DNA from: DATAWZ01 sp036266975
GTDB taxonomy: Bacteria > Actinomycetota > Thermoleophilia > Solirubrobacterales > Solirubrobacteraceae
Assembly: GCA_036266975.1 (NCBI GenBank)
Contig: DATAWZ010000032.1
Location: forward strand, 1-13,736
Length of the DNA: 13,736 bases
Direction of reading: 5' to 3'
The notes under the pieces are model-generated. The model saw nothing but the letters and a program-made list of their open reading frames with translations. It was not told where the DNA came from and did no database searches. How positions within the stretch are numbered: the first letter of the stretch is position 1; every line of letters starts with the position of its first letter. Below are positions 1-6,294 of this stretch, in pieces. Both the position numbers and the translations under genes were made by a program.

Positions 1-1104
1 CGTGACTTCGCCCACCGCGAGTGCGGCACGCGCGAGCAGCGCGACGCGCTCACCGACAACGGGCGCGAGACCCACAACCAGGCGCTGTACGAGAAGATGG
101 CCGACCTGGGCTGGGCCGGCGTGTCGATCCCCGAGGAGTACGGCGGCGCGGGCGGGAGCCTCGTCGACCAGGTGATCTTCTTCGCCGAGACCTGGCGCGG
201 GCTGGCGCCGGTCGTCGCCTCGGGCTCGGCCTCCACCGTGGCCGGCTGCTACAAGCGCTTCGGCAGCGAGGAGCAGAAGCACTCGGGTCTGGGCGCGATG
301 GCCGCCGGCGCGATCTTCGCGATCTCGATCTCCGAGCCCGAGGCCGGGTCGGACGTCGGCAACATCGCCACGCGCGCGGAGCGCTCGAGCGGCGGCTTCG
401 TCCTGAACGGCCAGAAGACGTGGTGCTCGGCCGCGCACCAGTCCACGCATCTGTGCCTGGTCGCGCGCTCCTCGCGCGAGGAGTCACGCCACGAGGGGCT
501 GACGATGTTCGAGATCCCCTGCGACGCCCCGGGCGTGGAGATCCGCCAGATCGACACGATGGGCGGCCGCGACGTCAACGACGTCTTCCTGACCGACGTG
601 TTCGTTCCCGAGGACAAGGTCATCGGCACCGAGGGCAAGGCCTGGAAGCAGGTCATGGCCGGCCTCGGCGGCGAGCGCGTCGTGTGCGCCGCTCAGAGCC
701 TCGGCCGGGCCGAGCGCGCGCTCGAGGACCTGCTCGCCTACGTCAAGGAGCGCAAGCAGTTCGGCCAGGCGATCGGGACCTTCCAGGCGTTGCGCCACCG
801 GATCTCCGACCTGGCGATGGAGGTCGAATGTACGCGCCTGATCACCTACGACGTCGCCGCGCGCCTGGACGCCGAGCGGGGCACCGCCTCCGAGCTCACG
901 CGGCTGACCTCGATGGCCAAGATCAAGGCGACCGAGACGGCCAAGAAGGTCGCCCTGGAGGGGCTGCAGATGATGGGCGGCTACGGCTACGCGTGCGAGT
1001 ACGACATGGAGCGCCACGTGCGCGAGGCGCTCTCGCCGCCGATCTACGCCGGCACCAACGAGATCCAGCGGGAGATCATCTCCAGCACGCTCGGACTGCG
1101 CTGA
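1..1104 (+). CDS. Acyl-CoA dehydrogenase, 5' end outside the window
   Basis: A flavin enzyme that introduces the alpha-beta double bond into an acyl-CoA. The frame is open from base 1 and 367 residues are visible, so only a short N-terminal piece is missing. Family signatures seen are ISISEPEAGSD, the FAD/substrate loop before it, ERKQFGQAIGTFQALRHRISDLAM-like helices and the C-terminal IYAGTNEIQREI. The base position used by short/medium-chain enzymes (the Glu of YEGT) is Ala here (codon at 1048). A Glu is present in GGERVV (codon at 673), where long-chain and isovaleryl-CoA dehydrogenases carry their base, so catalysis is probably of that type. The stop overlaps the next gene's ATG (TGATG), implying co-transcription. 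Chain length or branching of the substrate cannot be told. Confidence 0.93.
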   Translation, partial: RDFAHRECGTREQRDALTDNGRETHNQALYEKMADLGWAGVSIPEEYGGAGGSLVDQVIFFAETWRGLAPVVASGSASTVAGCYKRFGSEEQKHSGLGAMAAGAIFAISISEPEAGSDVGNIATRAERSSGGFVLNGQKTWCSAAHQSTHLCLVARSSREESRHEGLTMFEIPCDAPGVEIRQIDTMGGRDVNDVFLTDVFVPEDKVIGTEGKAWKQVMAGLGGERVVCAAQSLGRAERALEDLLAYVKERKQFGQAIGTFQALRHRISDLAMEVECTRLITYDVAARLDAERGTASELTRLTSMAKIKATETAKKVALEGLQMMGGYGYACEYDMERHVREALSPPIYAGTNEIQREIISSTLGLR

Positions 1105-1916
1105 TGGGACTCATCGAGGCGGAGCCTGGCGTGCGATTGCACGTCCAGGACGTGGGGCGCGGCCGCCCGGTGGTGCTCGTCGCCGGCTTCGGCCTCTCGC
1201 ACGACGCGTGGGACTCGACCGTGCGCGCGCTGTGCGAGCGCCACCGCGTGATCTGCATCGACGTGCGCGGGACCGGCGACTCGGACAAGCCCGCCGGCCC
1301 GGGCGCCTACGCGATCGAGCGGCTCGCGGCCGACATCGTCGCCGTGCTCGACGCGCTCGCCCTCGAGCGGGTGACGCTGGTGGGCTGGTCGTTCGGCGCG
1401 CAGATGTCGCTGCGGGTCGCAGCGAGCGCGCCGGCCCGGCTCGCGCAGCTGGTGCTGCTGTGCTCGAACGCGGTGCGGGCCAGCCGCAGCGAGGACTTCC
1501 CCTTCGGGCCGCCGCCGGACAGGCTGCGGGCCGCGCTCGTGCGCGCCGAGATCGAGACGCGCATCCCCACCCGCCGTGCGGCGATCGCCTCGGGGTTTCA
1601 CGCCAAGCCCGACGAGTCGCTCGTCGACTGGCTGCTGGCGATCTCGCTGCGGATGCCCTCGTGGGCGGCGATCGCCTGCTACGAGACCTACCTGCACAGC
1701 GACCTGACCGCCGACCTCGCCGCCGTGACCCTCCCGGTGCTGCAGCTCATGGGCGACCACGATCCGGTCTCGCTCGCCGACGGGGCGCCGTGGGTGCAGG
1801 AGCGCCTGCCCGACGGGCGCCTGGTCGTGCTCGAGGAGTGCGGGCACTACCCGATGTTCGAGGCGCGCGAGCCCTACGAGCGCGCGCTGCTGGGGTTCAC
1901 GGGCGAGGCCGGGTGA
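1104..1916 (+). CDS. Alpha/beta hydrolase
   Basis: A 270-residue soluble hydrolase of the alpha/beta fold. The nucleophile elbow GWSFG places Ser at residue 96. The likely acid is Asp220 in MGDHDPV and the likely base His248 in CGHYP, the usual order and spacing. An oxyanion-type motif GFGLSHDAW and the strand-loop DVRGTGDSDKP match esterase, lactonase and epoxide-hydrolase relatives. The start is the ATG in the TGATG junction with the acyl-CoA dehydrogenase; the longer frame upstream only overlaps that gene. The stop overlaps the next GTG start. It sits between a beta-oxidation gene and a PhaZ-like hydrolase, so an acyl ester or thioester substrate is plausible, but the sequence does not define it. 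Confidence 0.9.
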   Translation: MGLIEAEPGVRLHVQDVGRGRPVVLVAGFGLSHDAWDSTVRALCERHRVICIDVRGTGDSDKPAGPGAYAIERLAADIVAVLDALALERVTLVGWSFGAQMSLRVAASAPARLAQLVLLCSNAVRASRSEDFPFGPPPDRLRAALVRAEIETRIPTRRAAIASGFHAKPDESLVDWLLAISLRMPSWAAIACYETYLHSDLTADLAAVTLPVLQLMGDHDPVSLADGAPWVQERLPDGRLVVLEECGHYPMFEAREPYERALLGFTGEAG

Positions 1917-2770
1917 GCGTGAGCGCAGCGCCGGTCGCCGCCGCCGCCTTCGCCCGCCGGGAGCGCACGATCGCCGTCGGCGGGCGGCACGTGTACGTCT
2001 CCGAGCGCGACGGGGAGGGCACGCCGCTGCTGCTCATCACCGGCCTGGGCGGCACGGTGGCGATGTGGTCGGCGCTGCGCGACGCGCTCGCGCCGCGCCC
2101 GACGATCGCCTTCGACCTGCCCGGCGCGGGCCGCTCGCCGGCGCCGCGCTGGCCGATGTCGATCCCGGCGCTCGCGCGCATGACCGACGAGCTGCTGGAC
2201 CTGCTCGGCGTGCGCCGCGCGGACGTGCTCGGCTTCTCGCTCGGCGGCCTGATCGCCGAGCAGCTCGCCTGGAGCGCGCCGCGACACGTGCGCCGGCTGG
2301 TGCTCGCCTCGACCAACGCCGGCTGGGGCAGCATGCCCGGCCACCCGCGCACGTTCGCCAACCTGCTCTCGCTGCGTCGGCTGCACGACCCCGAGGAGTT
2401 CGCGCGCCAGGCGCCCAAGCTGCTCGGCGGGCTGATGCGTTCGCGGCCCGAGCTCGTGCGCGCGGCGGCGCGGGCGCGGGTGGCCGAGCCGCAGTCCGTG
2501 CGCGGGTACATCTGCCAGCTCTCGAGCTGCGCGAGCTGGTCGAACGTGCCCTTCCTGCCGCTCATCCGCCAGCCCACGCTGATCCTGTGCGGGGACGACG
2601 ATCCGCTCGCGCGGCCGTTCAACTCGCGCTGGATGGTCCATCTGATCCCGCGGGCGCAGCTGCACCTGATCCGGGGCGGCGGGCACTACCTCGTGCTCGA
2701 GCGGCCCGACGAGTTCGCGGAGATCGTCACCGACTTCCTCGGGGCGCCGCGTGCGGCGGGCCCCGGCTGA
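1913..2770 (+). CDS. PhaZ-like intracellular PHA depolymerase (alpha/beta hydrolase)
   Basis: A 285-residue alpha/beta hydrolase resembling the intracellular medium-chain-length PHA depolymerase PhaZ of Pseudomonas (about 283 residues). Shared features from memory are FDLPGAGRSPAPRWPMSIPALARM, GFSLGGLIAEQ, LVLASTNAG, a GYICQLSS-like segment, PTLILCGDDDPL and a late Gly-His. The putative triad is Ser109, Asp230 and His258. Such enzymes release 3-hydroxyacids from storage granules. The GTG start overlaps the previous stop (GTGA); a second in-frame GTG lies at 1919. A PHA synthase gene about 550 bases downstream supports the assignment. A general esterase remains possible. The last bases lie inside a 30-base tandem repeat, so the C-terminal codons belong to a duplicated sequence. 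Confidence 0.8.
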   Translation: MSVSAAPVAAAAFARRERTIAVGGRHVYVSERDGEGTPLLLITGLGGTVAMWSALRDALAPRPTIAFDLPGAGRSPAPRWPMSIPALARMTDELLDLLGVRRADVLGFSLGGLIAEQLAWSAPRHVRRLVLASTNAGWGSMPGHPRTFANLLSLRRLHDPEEFARQAPKLLGGLMRSRPELVRAAARARVAEPQSVRGYICQLSSCASWSNVPFLPLIRQPTLILCGDDDPLARPFNSRWMVHLIPRAQLHLIRGGGHYLVLERPDEFAEIVTDFLGAPRAAGPG

Positions 2771-2822
2771 GCGCCCGCGCCGGGCGGCGCGACCCGGCTG
2801 AGCGCCCGCGCCGGGCGGCGCG
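2762..2822. repeat. Two-copy 30-bp tandem repeat over the PhaZ-like stop
   Basis: Bases 2762-2791 and 2793-2822 are identical 30-mers, period 31. Each begins cccggctgagcgcccg and contains a short GC stem (gcccg-cgc-cgggc). The first copy holds the stop codon of the PhaZ-like gene. It could be a doubled transcription-terminating hairpin or simply a recent slippage duplication; no U-run follows. Confidence 0.85.
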
Positions 2823-2853
2823 TCCTGCATTTGGGGGTCAGAGCCGGTCTTTT

Positions 2854-2950
2854 CCAGGACGCGCCCTCGCGGAACCTACGTTCCGCCAGGACACGCCCCG
2901 GCGGGACACGCGTTCCGCCAGGACCCCTCGGCGGAACATGCGTTCCGCCG
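2854..2950. repeat. Three-unit palindromic repeat array, 32-bp period
   Basis: Three units begin with ccaggac at 2854, 2886 and 2918, exactly 32 bases apart. Each carries a hairpin around gcggaac-N4-gttccgc. Hairpin 1 is 2869-2886 (7 bp, perfect). Hairpin 2 is 2900-2919 (8 bp, one G-T mismatch). Hairpin 3 is 2929-2950 (9 bp, perfect). Loops are ctac, acgc and atgc. Arms are conserved while the unit interiors differ, which argues for selection on the palindrome. It lies between the PhaZ-like gene and the PhaE-like promoter. It may be regulatory binding sites, a REP-like element or an mRNA structure. Confidence 0.85.
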
Positions 2951-3009
2951 CCCCCAGGGCGACGCCAACCACGGGGGCCGCCCCTCTGGCGCCCCGCCCG
3001 TCGCCCGCG

Positions 3010-3015
3010 TATAGT
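3010..3015 (+). promoter_or_regulatory. -10 box (TATAGT) of the phaE-like/phaC operon
   Basis: TATAGT matches the actinobacterial -10 consensus TAnnnT in an otherwise GC-rich stretch. It ends 8 bases before the ATG at 3024, and no Shine-Dalgarno sequence lies between. Transcription would start at or next to the A of ATG, giving a leaderless mRNA. No -35 match was seen. Confidence 0.6.
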
Positions 3016-3023
3016 GAGATGCC

Positions 3024-3329
3024 ATGGCCCAAAAAGCGCCGGCGCAACCGAGTCTGCGTCGGGCCTTCGACGACGCCGAGCGCGCGGTGGGCGGCCGCCT
3101 CGAGCATCTCACCGCGACGGAGGGGTTCACCGACGTGCTGCTCGGCGCCTTTCGCGTGCAGCGCGCGATCGGCCGGATGGTCGCGCGCCGCACCGAGGAC
3201 GTCGTGCACCTCGCCGGCCTGCCCACGCGCCGCGACGTCGCGCGGCTGGGCCGCCAGATGAGCGCGCTGACCGCCGAGGTGCGCGAGCTCGCCGGGCGCA
3301 TCGAGGAGGAGCGCGACCCGCTCCCGTGA
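3024..3329 (+). CDS. Small PhaE-like / phasin-like PHA synthase partner
   Basis: A 101-residue, mostly helical, charged protein. Residues 8-60 contain amphipathic stretches (FTDVLLGAFRVQRAIGRMVA). Residues 63-72 read LAGLPTRRDV, followed by a heptad-like coiled coil to about residue 96. The LPTR-x-(D/E)-V plus coiled-coil ending resembles the C-terminus of PhaE, the obligate second subunit of class III PHA synthases, and similar tails in phasins. Known PhaE proteins are about three times longer, so this would be a minimal form. Its stop overlaps the GTG start of phaC (GTGA), predicting coupled translation in a fixed ratio. PhaE-type activator versus granule-coating phasin cannot be separated from sequence alone. 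Confidence 0.82.
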   Translation: MAQKAPAQPSLRRAFDDAERAVGGRLEHLTATEGFTDVLLGAFRVQRAIGRMVARRTEDVVHLAGLPTRRDVARLGRQMSALTAEVRELAGRIEEERDPLP

Positions 3330-4429
3330 GCCCTCCGGGCCTGGACATCGGCGACGTCCTCGGCGGCATCCGACGCGAGATCGAGCGCGGCGCGGCGCGC
3401 ACCCGCAACGGGATCAACTACCTCGCCGGCGCCGAGTGGGCGCCGATCGGGCCGACGCCGAGCGACGTGGTCTGGCACGAGGGCAAGGCCGAGCTGCGCC
3501 ACTACCGCGGCACCGGGCCGCCGCGCCTGGGCCCGCCGGTGATCGCCCTCGGCGGCCTGGTCGGCCGCGCCTACATCTTCGACCTGGTCGAGAACAACAG
3601 CTTCGTGCGCTTCATGCTCGACGCCGGCTTCGACACCTACGTGCTCGACTGGGGCGCGCCCGACGAGCAGGACGCGGCCAACACCCTGGACACCTACCTC
3701 GCCGGCTACCTGCGACGCGCGATTCGTGCCGCGATGCGCGAGTCCGGCTCGGAGGAGGTGAGCATCATCGGTTACTGCATGGGCGGCACGCTGGCGCTGC
3801 ACGGCCTCGCCGCCCAGCCCGACCTGCCCGTCCGCGCGCTCGTTGCGATGGCCGCGCCGGTCGACTTCCGCCACCTCGGCCCGCTCGTCTCCTCGCTGGC
3901 CGACGGGCGCCTGGACCCCGAGTCGGTCCTCGACGAGACCGGCAACGTCCCGCCCGAGCTGCTGTACAGCTTCTTCCGGATCAAGAAGCCGACGGCCGAC
4001 CTCGTCCAGTACGTGAACCTGTGGCAGAACCTCTGGAACGACGAGTACATGGCCGGCTACCAGGCGCTCGGCCGCTGCTTCCGCGACCAGGTCCCGCTCC
4101 CGGGCGGCGCCTGGCGCGACATCGCCGCCCAGTGGATCCGCGAGAACGCCTTCGTCACCGGCCGGCTGCGGCTGTCGGGCCGGGCGGTCTCCCTGGACGC
4201 ACTGACGCTGCCGGTGCTCGTGGCCATCGCCTCCCGCGACGAGCTCGTCCCGGCGCCGTCGGCGCTGCCGCTCGTCGAGCTGCTGCACGGCACGAGCGCC
4301 GAGCTGCTCGAGCTGCAGGCCGGGCACGCGAGCCTGACCACCGGGCGCACCGCGGCCCAGCACACGGTGCCGCGCATGCTCGGCTGGCTGGCCGAGCACA
4401 GCGACGCGCGCTCGGGGGTCGCCGCGTGA
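3326..4429 (+). CDS. phaC: Class III poly(3-hydroxyalkanoate) synthase subunit PhaC
   Basis: Polymerises (R)-3-hydroxyacyl-CoA into PHA at the granule surface. The 367-residue length fits class III PhaC (about 355) rather than class I/II (about 560-600). The lipase-like box is GYCMGG with catalytic Cys151. The partner residues are Asp305 (ASRDELVP) and His334 (QAGHASL). This spacing is close to C149/D302/H331 of the Allochromatium enzyme. Other family segments are VIALGGLVGRAYIFDL, the VLDWGAP strand-turn and the WNDEYMAGYQ region. The GTG start at 3326 overlaps the PhaE-like stop, and the phaC stop overlaps the GNAT start, so three genes appear translationally coupled. The small upstream partner is unusual for a class III enzyme. 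Confidence 0.93.
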   Translation: MSPPGLDIGDVLGGIRREIERGAARTRNGINYLAGAEWAPIGPTPSDVVWHEGKAELRHYRGTGPPRLGPPVIALGGLVGRAYIFDLVENNSFVRFMLDAGFDTYVLDWGAPDEQDAANTLDTYLAGYLRRAIRAAMRESGSEEVSIIGYCMGGTLALHGLAAQPDLPVRALVAMAAPVDFRHLGPLVSSLADGRLDPESVLDETGNVPPELLYSFFRIKKPTADLVQYVNLWQNLWNDEYMAGYQALGRCFRDQVPLPGGAWRDIAAQWIRENAFVTGRLRLSGRAVSLDALTLPVLVAIASRDELVPAPSALPLVELLHGTSAELLELQAGHASLTTGRTAAQHTVPRMLGWLAEHSDARSGVAA

Positions 4430-4953
4430 ACATCCGCGAGATGGGCCCCGACGACGTCGGCGCGTTCGACGCCTTCCTGGCCGAGGTCCCGGGCGACGAC
4501 CGCACGTTCTTCAAGGAGGACGTCGACGCCCCCGGCCTCGCCGCGCGGTGGGCGGGCGAGGAGCGCTGCGCGCGCGTGCTCGCCGTCGACGACGAGCGCG
4601 TGGTCGCCTTCGCCGCGCTCGTGCCCGGCGTCGCGCGGGCCAGCCACGTCGCCGACCTGCGCCTGGTCGTCGCCGCCTCGGCGCGCCGCCAGGGAGTGGG
4701 CGTCGCCGTCGCCCGCCACATGCTGCTCGCCGCCGTCCAGCAGGGCTTCGCCAAGGTGACCGTCGAGGTCGCCGTCGAGAGCGAGGGGGCGATCGCCATG
4801 TTCCAGGGCCTCGGGTTCGTGCCCGAGGCGCTGCTGCGCGATCAGCTGCGCGACCCCGACGGCGCGCTGCACGACCTCGTGCTGCTCGCGCATCCCGTCC
4901 AGGAGACCTGGGCGGCGATGCTCACCGGTGGCATCGACGACGCGCTCGGATAG
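4426..4953 (+). CDS. GNAT-family N-acetyltransferase
   Basis: A 175-residue acetyl-CoA-dependent acyltransferase. Motif A is visible as ADLRLVVAASARRQGVGVAVARHML, with the pyrophosphate-binding R-x-x-G-x-G at residues 87-92. Motif B follows as GAIAMFQGLGFVPEALLRDQL. The N-terminal third (NIREMGPDDVGAFDAFL) is the usual beta1-alpha1 region. The GTG start overlaps the phaC stop (GTGA), so it is the last gene of the phaE-like/phaC transcript. The substrate (protein N-terminus, lysine, small amine) is unknown. Linkage suggests a role tied to PHA metabolism, but it may be incidental. Confidence 0.88.
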   Translation: MNIREMGPDDVGAFDAFLAEVPGDDRTFFKEDVDAPGLAARWAGEERCARVLAVDDERVVAFAALVPGVARASHVADLRLVVAASARRQGVGVAVARHMLLAAVQQGFAKVTVEVAVESEGAIAMFQGLGFVPEALLRDQLRDPDGALHDLVLLAHPVQETWAAMLTGGIDDALG

Positions 4954-5109
4954 GTGGCCTACATCGCCGACCCGGTGCGCGCCGTGGCCGACGCCTGGGC
5001 CGCGTCCGGCGCCGGCGCCGCAGTCGACATCCGGAGCGGCCTGGACGCCTTCGCCCACACGCTCAGCCGCACCCACGACGCAGCGGCGGCGGTCCTGATC
5101 GGCAACTGA
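4954..5109 (+). other. 51-codon ORF of unknown origin after the GNAT gene
   Basis: A GTG lies directly after the GNAT stop, in the same frame, and opens 51 codons (VAYIADPVRAVADAWAASG... to VLIGN) ending in TGA at 5107. The composition is protein-like, but I recognise no family. No ribosome site of its own is seen. The same frame continues past the TGA into the ankyrin-protein remnant, so this may be the degraded start of that gene or a separate fragment. Confidence 0.3.
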
Positions 5110-5564
5110 TCGCGTCCCGACGACGCGCCCGCCGAGCCGCCGCTGAGCCTCGACCACGCCCGCGAGCTCGTCGCGCGCGACCACGGCTTCCGCGCGTGGT
5201 CGGCGGTCGCCTGGACCCGTCCTTCGAGCGGGCGGTCGACGCCCTCGTGCGGGGCGAGCACGACCCGCACGCGGCGGTGCTCGCCCAGCCGCCCGCCCTC
5301 GCCCGCGCGCGCTCGCGCTACGGCCACCGCGCCCCGCTGCTGCACTACCGGGCCGCCAACGGCGTGGAGATGCGCCGCCAGATCGTCCCGGCCGACGCCC
5401 CGGCGCCCGCCCGCCTGCTGCTCGCCGACGGCGCCGATCCGGCGGCCACCGCGCACGCCTGCGGCGGCGCGCACGACGTGCTCGCGCTGCTGCGCACCAG
5501 CGCCCATCCGCGTGCCGCGGGCGTCGGCGCGGCGCTCGAGCGCGAGCTGACGTGCCCGAGGTGA
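5110..5564 (+). pseudogene. Ankyrin-repeat protein remnant, frameshifted
   Basis: Two pieces of one protein lie in different frames. From about 5140 to 5208, frame 1 reads LSLDHARELVARDHGFRAWSAV, the segment that often precedes ankyrin repeats in bacterial proteins. From 5211, frame 3 reads LDPSFERAVDALVRGEHDPHAAVLAQPP, then a stretch with APLLHYRAANGVEMRRQ and ARLLLADGADPAATAHACGG, typical ankyrin helices and turns. One base is missing between about 5200 and 5211. A TGA sits upstream in frame 1 (5107), and the protein ends abruptly at 5564, earlier than its relatives. No usable start is visible. A single sequencing error could explain the frame change but not the stop and missing C-terminus. 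Confidence 0.65.
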
Positions 5565-5977
5565 CCCTCGCCACCGTCGCGCCCCGGCCCACCGCCGTGA
5601 TCGCGACAATGACGAGCTGGAGCGAGTTCGGTGCGCTGTGGCCGGGGCTGCTCGAGCAGGCCCGCGCGCCGCTGCCGCCCGAGGAGCGCTCGGCGCTGAA
5701 CGTGATGCTCTACCTCGACGAGCGCCCGTCGGCCGAGGTCGGCCCGCTGAGAGCGACCGCGCCCGCAGCGGGCGGGGCGCGTCGTCGCCTCGACCCTGCC
5801 CGGCGGGCGGGTCGCGCCGCGGCCCCTGCGCGCGGCTCGAGGCCACCCATCGCGCGATCCGCGAGCACTACCGGGCGGCCGGCGTCGCGCTCGCCGGCCC
5901 GCGCTGGGAGGTCGACGGGCACTGGCGCGAGGACCCCGCCGAGCCTGGAGACCGTGGTCGGTTACCTGCTGCGTTGA
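5552..5977 (+). pseudogene. GyrI-like small-molecule-binding protein, three frameshifts
   Basis: The order of pieces is that of a GyrI-like (AraC effector-binding) domain. It begins at GTG 5552 with VTLATVAPRPTAVIATMTSWSEFGALWPGLLEQ and ALNVMLYLDE. It then moves to another frame at about 5750-5780 (RVVASTLPGGRVA), another at about 5810-5833 (RLEATHRAIREHYRAAG, then GPRWEVDGHWREDPAE) and back at 5944 (LETVVGYLLR, stop 5975-5977). Each step is a +1 change. Three shifts in about 420 bases make a functional product very unlikely. Intact homologues bind drugs or other small ligands. It overlaps the end of the ankyrin remnant. Confidence 0.72.
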
Positions 5978-5982
5978 GCGCG

Positions 5983-5988
5983 TAAGCT
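5983..5988 (+). promoter_or_regulatory. Possible -10 box (TAAGCT)
   Basis: TAAGCT fits TAnnnT and ends 7 bases before an ATG at 5996, the spacing seen at other leaderless starts here. It also lies about 100 bases before the small-protein gene at 6088 and could serve that gene. No -35 match. Confidence 0.35.
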
Positions 5989-5995
5989 GCACGCG

Positions 5996-6091
5996 ATGCG
6001 CTTCGCACGTCGGCCTCTTGTTCACCACGCTCGAGAAGAGCTCGGTCAACCAGGGAGATCAGATCACCACCTCGATGTGAGGACGCGATGA
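5996..6091 (+). other. Possible 31-codon leader ORF
   Basis: ATG 5996 to TGA 6089-6091 encodes an Arg/His-rich 31-residue peptide starting MRFARRPLVHH. Its stop overlaps the ATG of the next gene (ATGA), the arrangement of translational coupling. Against it, another frame here reads HVGLLFTTLEKSSVNQGDQ, which looks more like a true protein remnant, so this could be more decayed DNA. Confidence 0.25.
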
Positions 6092-6294
6092 GCAAGAACG
6101 ACAAGGACAAGCACGAAGAGCCCGGCCTGGGCGCCCGGATGGCCAAGGGCACCGGCAAGCTCGCGCTGCGCGGGGCCGGCGGCGCGGTCAAGCTCGCCGG
6201 GAAGGGGACCTACCGCGGCGGCAAGAAGGTCGTCTCGGCGGGCTTCCGCTCGGCGCGCAAGCCCCGCCGGGACGACGACGCGCCCGCCCGCTAG
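6088..6294 (+). CDS. Small basic Gly/Lys-rich protein
   Basis: A 68-residue protein with no family I recognise. Residues 1-14 are hydrophilic and charged (MSKNDKDKHEEPGL). Residues 16-52 are a Gly/Ala/Lys-rich stretch with repeated G-K-x-x-x-x-G spacing (KGTGKLALRGAGGAVKLAG, then KGTYRGGKKVVSAG). The tail is RSARKPRRDDDAPAR. The net charge is strongly positive, with no signal peptide or clear membrane segment, so nucleic-acid or membrane-surface binding is possible. GAGGA at 6079-6083, 4 bases before ATG, supports this start. The lysine AAG-rich pattern differs from shadow frames and favours real coding. The stop TAG overlaps the convergent gene's stop. Confidence 0.6.
   Translation: MSKNDKDKHEEPGLGARMAKGTGKLALRGAGGAVKLAGKGTYRGGKKVVSAGFRSARKPRRDDDAPAR

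Noticed and set aside
2854..2950. CRISPR array
   Set aside because: Only three units; the conserved part is a palindrome with 4-base loops and there are no spacers of 30 or more bases between identical repeats. No cas genes.
2065..3261. Long plus-strand frames running through 2771-3023 (including 2831-4429 upstream of phaC)
   Set aside because: Translations of the intergenic part are Arg/Pro-rich products of the DNA repeats; the true starts are at 3024 and 3326.
2876..4399. 507-codon minus-strand frame opposite phaC
   Set aside because: An antisense shadow of GC-rich coding DNA with Arg/Gly/Ala-rich composition and no family motif.
4057..5592. 511-codon minus-strand frame over phaC, the GNAT gene and the remnants
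   Set aside because: Composition typical of a shadow frame; plus-strand genes carry clear motifs.
5996..6080. Frame reading HVGLLFTTLEKSSVNQGDQITTSM as a gene
   Set aside because: It looks protein-like but has no start codon or promoter in frame; at best a remnant.
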